A stretch of 8,860 nucleotides of DNA, from contig NZQO01000069.1 in NCBI GenBank assembly GCA_002693605.1, positions 1-8,860 on the forward strand. Direction: 5' to 3'. The position numbers and the translations under genes were made by a program. Positions 5,882 through 8,860 of this stretch are shown here, one piece after another (positions within the stretch are counted from its first letter, which is position 1; every line of letters begins with the position of its first letter). This DNA is from Flavobacteriaceae bacterium. GTDB lineage: Bacteria > Bacteroidota > Bacteroidia > Flavobacteriales > Flavobacteriaceae. The notes under the pieces are model-generated. The model was not told the DNA's origin. It saw nothing but the letters and a program-made list of their open reading frames with translations, and did no database searches.

Positions 5882-6706
5882 ATGAAACAATACCACGATT
5901 TACTAAAGCACATTTTAACCCACGGCACCGTGAAGGGCGACCGCACCGGAACCGGTACCAAGAGCGTTTTTGGCTACCAAATGCGATTCGACTTAAGCGA
6001 GGGCTTTCCCATGGTAACCACCAAAAAGCTACACCTAAAGTCAATCGTCCACGAACTGCTTTGGTTCCTCAAGGGCGACACCAACATACACTACCTCCAG
6101 GAAAATGGCGTGCGCATCTGGAACGAGTGGGCCGATGAAGATGGAAACCTTGGCCCCGTGTACGGCCATCAATGGCGTAACTGGAACAACGATGAGATTG
6201 ACCAAATATCGGAAATCGTCACGACCCTCAAAAACAACCCAAACAGCCGTCGCATGTTGGTGAGCGCTTGGAACCCTTCGGTACTGCCGGACACCTCGAA
6301 GTCCTTTTCCGAAAACGTGGCCAATGGAAAGGCGGCCCTCCCACCCTGCCACGCCTTCTTCCAGTTTTACGTGGCCGATGGTAAGCTCTCCTGCCAACTG
6401 TACCAGCGAAGTGCCGATGTTTTCCTCGGGGTTCCCTTCAATATCGCCTCGTATGCCCTATTTACCATGATGATGGCGCAGGTATGCGGATACCAGCCGG
6501 GCGATTTCATCCACACCTTTGGCGATGCACATATTTACAGCAATCATATGGAGCAGGTAGAATTACAGCTGTCGCGTGATTTGAGGCCGCTGCCAAAAAT
6601 GTTGCTCAATCCAACGGTAAATGATATATTTGGATTTACTTTCGATGACTTTACGTTGGAAGATTATCACCCACACCCCCATATCAAGGCAGCAGTAGCT
6701 GTATAA
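5882..6706 (+). CDS. thyA: Thymidylate synthase
   Basis: This cytoplasmic enzyme methylates dUMP to dTMP using 5,10-methylenetetrahydrofolate, leaving dihydrofolate. It is 274 residues long. Visible active-site elements are Arg21 in GDRTGTGT, Glu58 in [10 protein letters not shown], Trp80, the Arg pair 123-124 (NSRRML), the nucleophile Cys156 in [28 protein letters not shown] (175-191, with Asn187), and HIYSNH (217-222). The C-terminus IKAAVAV resembles the IKAPVAI of E. coli ThyA. The protein is 10 residues longer than the E. coli enzyme; the extra length fits a loop at about 133-151, just before the catalytic Cys, which in E. coli is Cys146. The ATG is preceded by TTGAG, not a clear Shine-Dalgarno sequence. 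No dihydrofolate reductase gene follows; two secreted-protein genes do, starting 13 bases later. Confidence 0.97.
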   Translation: MKQYHDLLKHILTHGTVKGDRTGTGTKSVFGYQMRFDLSEGFPMVTTKKLHLKSIVHELLWFLKGDTNIHYLQENGVRIWNEWADEDGNLGPVYGHQWRNWNNDEIDQISEIVTTLKNNPNSRRMLVSAWNPSVLPDTSKSFSENVANGKAALPPCHAFFQFYVADGKLSCQLYQRSADVFLGVPFNIASYALFTMMMAQVCGYQPGDFIHTFGDAHIYSNHMEQVELQLSRDLRPLPKMLLNPTVNDIFGFTFDDFTLEDYHPHPHIKAAVAV

Positions 6707-6719
6707 ATTGTTCCTACCT

Positions 6720-7154
6720 ATGAAACCGATTTTAATTATTTTTTTTGCTTTGCTTTCTACCAGTGTTTTTGCCCAAGAAGATTGGGGAAAGGTAGATAAG
6801 AATGTCCTTACCCTTAAGGAAATTGCCCCCATTTGGCCCGGATGCGAGAAGGGATCTGCCAACGAACGCGACAATTGCTTTAACTCGCAATTGGCGAACC
6901 ATATTGCCAAGAACTTCAAATATCCCGCCAAGGAATACAGGAATAAGGTAGAGGGCAAGGTTATTGTCGACTTTATTATCAACGAAGAGGGAATGGTAGA
7001 GGTTCGCGATGTTTCCGGGGGCACCCCCGCACTTCAGGCAGAGGCAAAACGCAACATCTTGGCCATCCCGAAAATGGTAAAGCCGGGAATGATGGGCGGG
7101 AAACCCCGTACAATTAAGTACAAGGTCCCGTTCAATTTCAAGACGGGTAAGTAA
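6720..7154 (+). CDS. Secreted TonB C-terminal-domain-like protein, copy 1
   Basis: This is a 144-residue protein. A signal peptide (MKPILIIFFALLSTSVFAQ, cut after about residue 18 or 19) precedes a domain resembling the TonB C-terminal domain. Typical features are IWPGCEKG (38-45) with Cys42, a second Cys at 53, NFKYPAKEY (65-73), EGKVIVDFIINEEGMVEVRDV (78-98), and IPKMVKPGMMGGKP (116-129) followed by a final strand, IKYKVPFNF. It lacks the membrane anchor and proline-rich spacer of true TonB energy transducers, so it probably acts as a soluble periplasmic or exported protein. The cysteines may form a disulfide. I start it at the ATG at 6720, which begins the signal peptide; a TTG at 6708 would add four residues. 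It follows thyA by 13 bases and overlaps the next gene by one base. Function is unknown. Confidence 0.85.
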   Translation: MKPILIIFFALLSTSVFAQEDWGKVDKNVLTLKEIAPIWPGCEKGSANERDNCFNSQLANHIAKNFKYPAKEYRNKVEGKVIVDFIINEEGMVEVRDVSGGTPALQAEAKRNILAIPKMVKPGMMGGKPRTIKYKVPFNFKTGK

Positions 7155-7585
7155 TGCGCATCTTTCTATGGATATGCGCCATGTTTGTTTGCCACGTATC
7201 CTTTTCACAAGATCCAGATAACCGCGCTACCCTGTTGCCGCAAATAGTCGATGAACCACCCCGCGCCCCGGGTTGCGCGACGGTCGAAACTGCACTTGTA
7301 CTAACCTGTACCCAAAACAGCTTAGATAGTTTCGTGAGGGGAAAATTCAACACGGCACTCTTTAGGGGGATTAACCTTAACGAAAAGCGTATTCGCACCT
7401 ATTCGGTCTTTACGATTACCGAGACGGGCGCGATTGAGTCAATTTCGGTGCGTACGTCGCATCCGGTTCTCACCAAGGAAATGGAACGAGTTTTGGCCCT
7501 GCTGCCCAGGTTCCTACCCGCCAAGCATGAGGGCATACCGGTCGCTGTCCAATATGTGCTGCCTATAATATTTACATTGGGCTAA
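7154..7585 (+). CDS. Secreted TonB C-terminal-domain-like protein, copy 2
   Basis: This is a 143-residue protein related in layout to its upstream neighbour. It has a signal peptide (MRIFLWICAMFVCHVSFSQ), a PGC motif with Cys41, a second Cys at 52, then the TonB_C pattern: YSVFTITETGAIESISV (83-99), a helix with LTKEMERVLALLPRF (106-120), and the closing strand YVLPIIFTL. The two cysteines are 11 residues apart, exactly as in copy 1 (42 and 53). Sequence identity between the two is low, so they look like an old duplication or separately recruited members. The start ATG shares its A with the preceding stop codon (TAATG), which suggests translational coupling. It has no proline-rich linker or membrane anchor. 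The role is unknown; an outer-membrane or TonB-receptor partner is one guess from the fold. Confidence 0.83.
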   Translation: MRIFLWICAMFVCHVSFSQDPDNRATLLPQIVDEPPRAPGCATVETALVLTCTQNSLDSFVRGKFNTALFRGINLNEKRIRTYSVFTITETGAIESISVRTSHPVLTKEMERVLALLPRFLPAKHEGIPVAVQYVLPIIFTLG

Positions 7586-7647
7586 TTGTTTAACAAGGCT
7601 TTAACGCCCGCATTTCCGCTTTAAAAAACATATAATTGCTATATTTA
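7586..7647 (+). promoter_or_regulatory. egtB upstream region: palindrome, TTTAAC repeat, candidate -7 box
   Basis: The 92-base spacer before egtB begins with the palindrome TTGTTTAACAA (7586-7596). TTTAAC occurs at 7589-7594 and again at 7600-7605, 11 bases apart, about one helical turn. Further on, TATATTTA (7640-7647) is one mismatch from TAnnTTTG and would start transcription about 24 bases before the ATG; no clear -33 TTG accompanies it. I see no terminator after the preceding gene, so read-through from the thyA unit is possible. Confidence 0.33.
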
Positions 7648-7677
7648 AGGTGTTGGCAGTAATCCGGCACTTTTTAT

Positions 7678-8841
7678 ATGATCCAGACCCAAAACCTCTT
7701 TTCCCTTTTCCTGGAAACGAGACAACATACCGAGACCCTTTGCAAACCTTTGGAAATTGAAGACTACGTGGTTCAGCCCATAGTAGACGTTTCGCCCCCC
7801 AAGTGGCATTTGGGCCACACCACTTGGTTCTTCGAGGAATTTATACTGAAACCTCACAAACCAGGATACCGTTTGTTTCACAAAGATTTCGCGTTTGTAT
7901 TCAACAGTTATTATGAAACCGTTGGTGCACGGGTGTTACGTACCGACCGGGGAAACCTCTCGAGGCCGGGGGTTACCAAGGTTTATGACTACAGGCATTA
8001 CGTTACCACGGAATTGAAGGAATTTCTATCAACCCGAGATATTTCCGAAGAACTGCAGGAGGTCCTACTTATTGGCATACACCACGAAAAGCAGCATCAG
8101 GAGCTGTTGCTTACCGACATTAAATATATCTTGGGAAACAATCCGCTATTTCCCAAGTATGGCGATTCGCTTCTCGAAAACCCAACCCAGTCGGCAACGC
8201 CATCGTGGATTCCCATTTCCGAGGGAGTCTACGAAATTGGTCATACGGGCAACGGCTTTAGCTACGACAACGAAGGTGGGCGCCACAAGGTCTACCTGCA
8301 CGATTCCCATATAATGAATACGCTGGTCACCAACCGCGATTATCTTCAATTTATGGAAGCTGGCGGCTATGAGGACCATACCCTGTGGCACGCCGAGGCG
8401 TGGGACTGGCTGCAGCAAAACGGTATTGGCAAACCGATGTACTGGCATTCAATAGGGGGCCAATGGCACCAATATACCCTGCAAGGCTTGCAACCGCTCA
8501 CTAAGGACGCTCCGGTGTGCCATATTTCATACTACGAGGCCTTTGCATATGCCCAATGGAAAGAATGCCGTTTGCCAACGGAATTTGAATGGGAAACCGC
8601 CCAAGATCAGTTTAATTGGGGATCGCGCTGGGAATGGACCGAAAGCGCCTACCTTCCCTATCCCGGTTACGAAAAACCGCCCGGCGCCATTGGCGAATAC
8701 AATGGTAAATTTATGGTGAACCAAAAAGTGCTCCGGGGCGGATCGGTTGCCACTTCGCCAAAACACACACGAGCCACATACCGAAATTTTTTCCAAACTA
8801 ATTTACGCTGGCAATTTACCGGAATAAGATTGGCCAAATAA
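7678..8841 (+). CDS. egtB: Ergothioneine biosynthesis sulfoxide synthase
   Basis: EgtB is a non-heme iron enzyme that uses oxygen to join hercynine (trimethylhistidine) to a cysteine thiol in ergothioneine synthesis. It is a 387-residue cytoplasmic protein with two domains. The N-terminal DinB-like domain carries PPKWHLGHTTWFFEEF (40-55) and GIHHEKQHQELL (133-144); by comparison with Mycolicibacterium EgtB the iron ligands should be His47, His136 and His140. The C-terminal formylglycine-generating-enzyme-like domain (about 175-386) has the typical RLPTEFEWE (298-306), WEWTESAY (318-325), LRGGS (352-356) and the ending FTGIRLAK. The NSYYE segment (76-80), with paired tyrosines, resembles the Chloracidobacterium-type enzyme, which uses free cysteine; no egtA or egtC is visible here. 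OvoA (ovothiol) enzymes are related but carry an extra methyltransferase domain. The ATG at 7678 gives the normal length. Confidence 0.93.
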   Translation: MIQTQNLFSLFLETRQHTETLCKPLEIEDYVVQPIVDVSPPKWHLGHTTWFFEEFILKPHKPGYRLFHKDFAFVFNSYYETVGARVLRTDRGNLSRPGVTKVYDYRHYVTTELKEFLSTRDISEELQEVLLIGIHHEKQHQELLLTDIKYILGNNPLFPKYGDSLLENPTQSATPSWIPISEGVYEIGHTGNGFSYDNEGGRHKVYLHDSHIMNTLVTNRDYLQFMEAGGYEDHTLWHAEAWDWLQQNGIGKPMYWHSIGGQWHQYTLQGLQPLTKDAPVCHISYYEAFAYAQWKECRLPTEFEWETAQDQFNWGSRWEWTESAYLPYPGYEKPPGAIGEYNGKFMVNQKVLRGGSVATSPKHTRATYRNFFQTNLRWQFTGIRLAK

Positions 8842-8853
8842 CCTTGCATCTAC

Positions 8854-8860
8854 ATGAGAA
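8854..8860 (+). CDS. egtD: Probable start of egtD (histidine methyltransferase), cut by window end
   Basis: An ATG lies 12 bases after the egtB stop, and only seven bases of the possible gene are inside the window. egtB and egtD are commonly adjacent, and EgtD makes the hercynine that EgtB uses. The call rests on that context alone; two codons cannot identify a product. Confidence 0.3.

Noticed and set aside
6563..7208. Minus-strand frames of about 150 residues opposite thyA and the first TonB_C-like gene
   Set aside because: They overlap well-supported genes over their whole length and resemble nothing known.
1..8860. Mobile elements, tRNA or rRNA genes, CRISPR arrays, toxin-antitoxin or defence genes
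   Set aside because: I looked on both strands and saw no transposase, terminal repeats, cloverleaf, regularly spaced repeats or defence-type proteins; gene content and base composition are even throughout.

Overview
The window looks like ordinary chromosomal DNA from a member of the Flavobacteriia (Bacteroidota). Three things point there. The protein sequences closely resemble that class. Several promoters fit the Bacteroidota pattern (TTTG, about 19 bases, TAnnTTTG), and Shine-Dalgarno sequences are weak or absent. The gene order pdhB / etfB-etfA / bifunctional nuclease / CNT nucleoside transporter / thyA is one I associate with this class. Base composition is even, at roughly half G+C by eye. 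I see no insertion sequence, phage gene, tRNA, rRNA or CRISPR array.

Layout. At the left edge, on the minus strand, lies most of pdhB (pyruvate dehydrogenase E1 beta), cut off by the window start. A 217-base divergent intergenic region separates it from a plus-strand block: etfB, etfA, a strong hairpin terminator, a GTG-started bifunctional nuclease with a C-terminal UVR motif, and a concentrative nucleoside transporter with a secreted lipocalin-like N-terminal domain. A small minus-strand gene, probably of the SpoIIAA/STAS-like fold, runs head-on into the transporter gene so that the two stop codons overlap. A 150-base divergent region then leads to a second plus-strand block: thyA, two overlapping genes for small secreted TonB C-terminal-domain-like proteins, and egtB. 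At the right edge an ATG 12 bases after egtB is probably the start of egtD.

Functions. pdhB feeds acetyl-CoA into central metabolism. EtfAB passes electrons from flavin dehydrogenases, such as acyl-CoA dehydrogenases, toward the quinone pool. The transporter and ThyA both concern nucleosides, by salvage and by dTMP synthesis. EgtB, with the presumed EgtD, makes the thiol antioxidant ergothioneine. The two secreted TonB-like proteins have no obvious link to their neighbours.

No wholly new system is evident. The points most worth a second look are the twin TonB_C-like secreted proteins with a matched cysteine pair, the transporter fusion, substituted cofactor-site residues in both ETF subunits, an 8-base motif repeated around the etf genes, and a dyad overlapping the promoter of the SpoIIAA-like gene.
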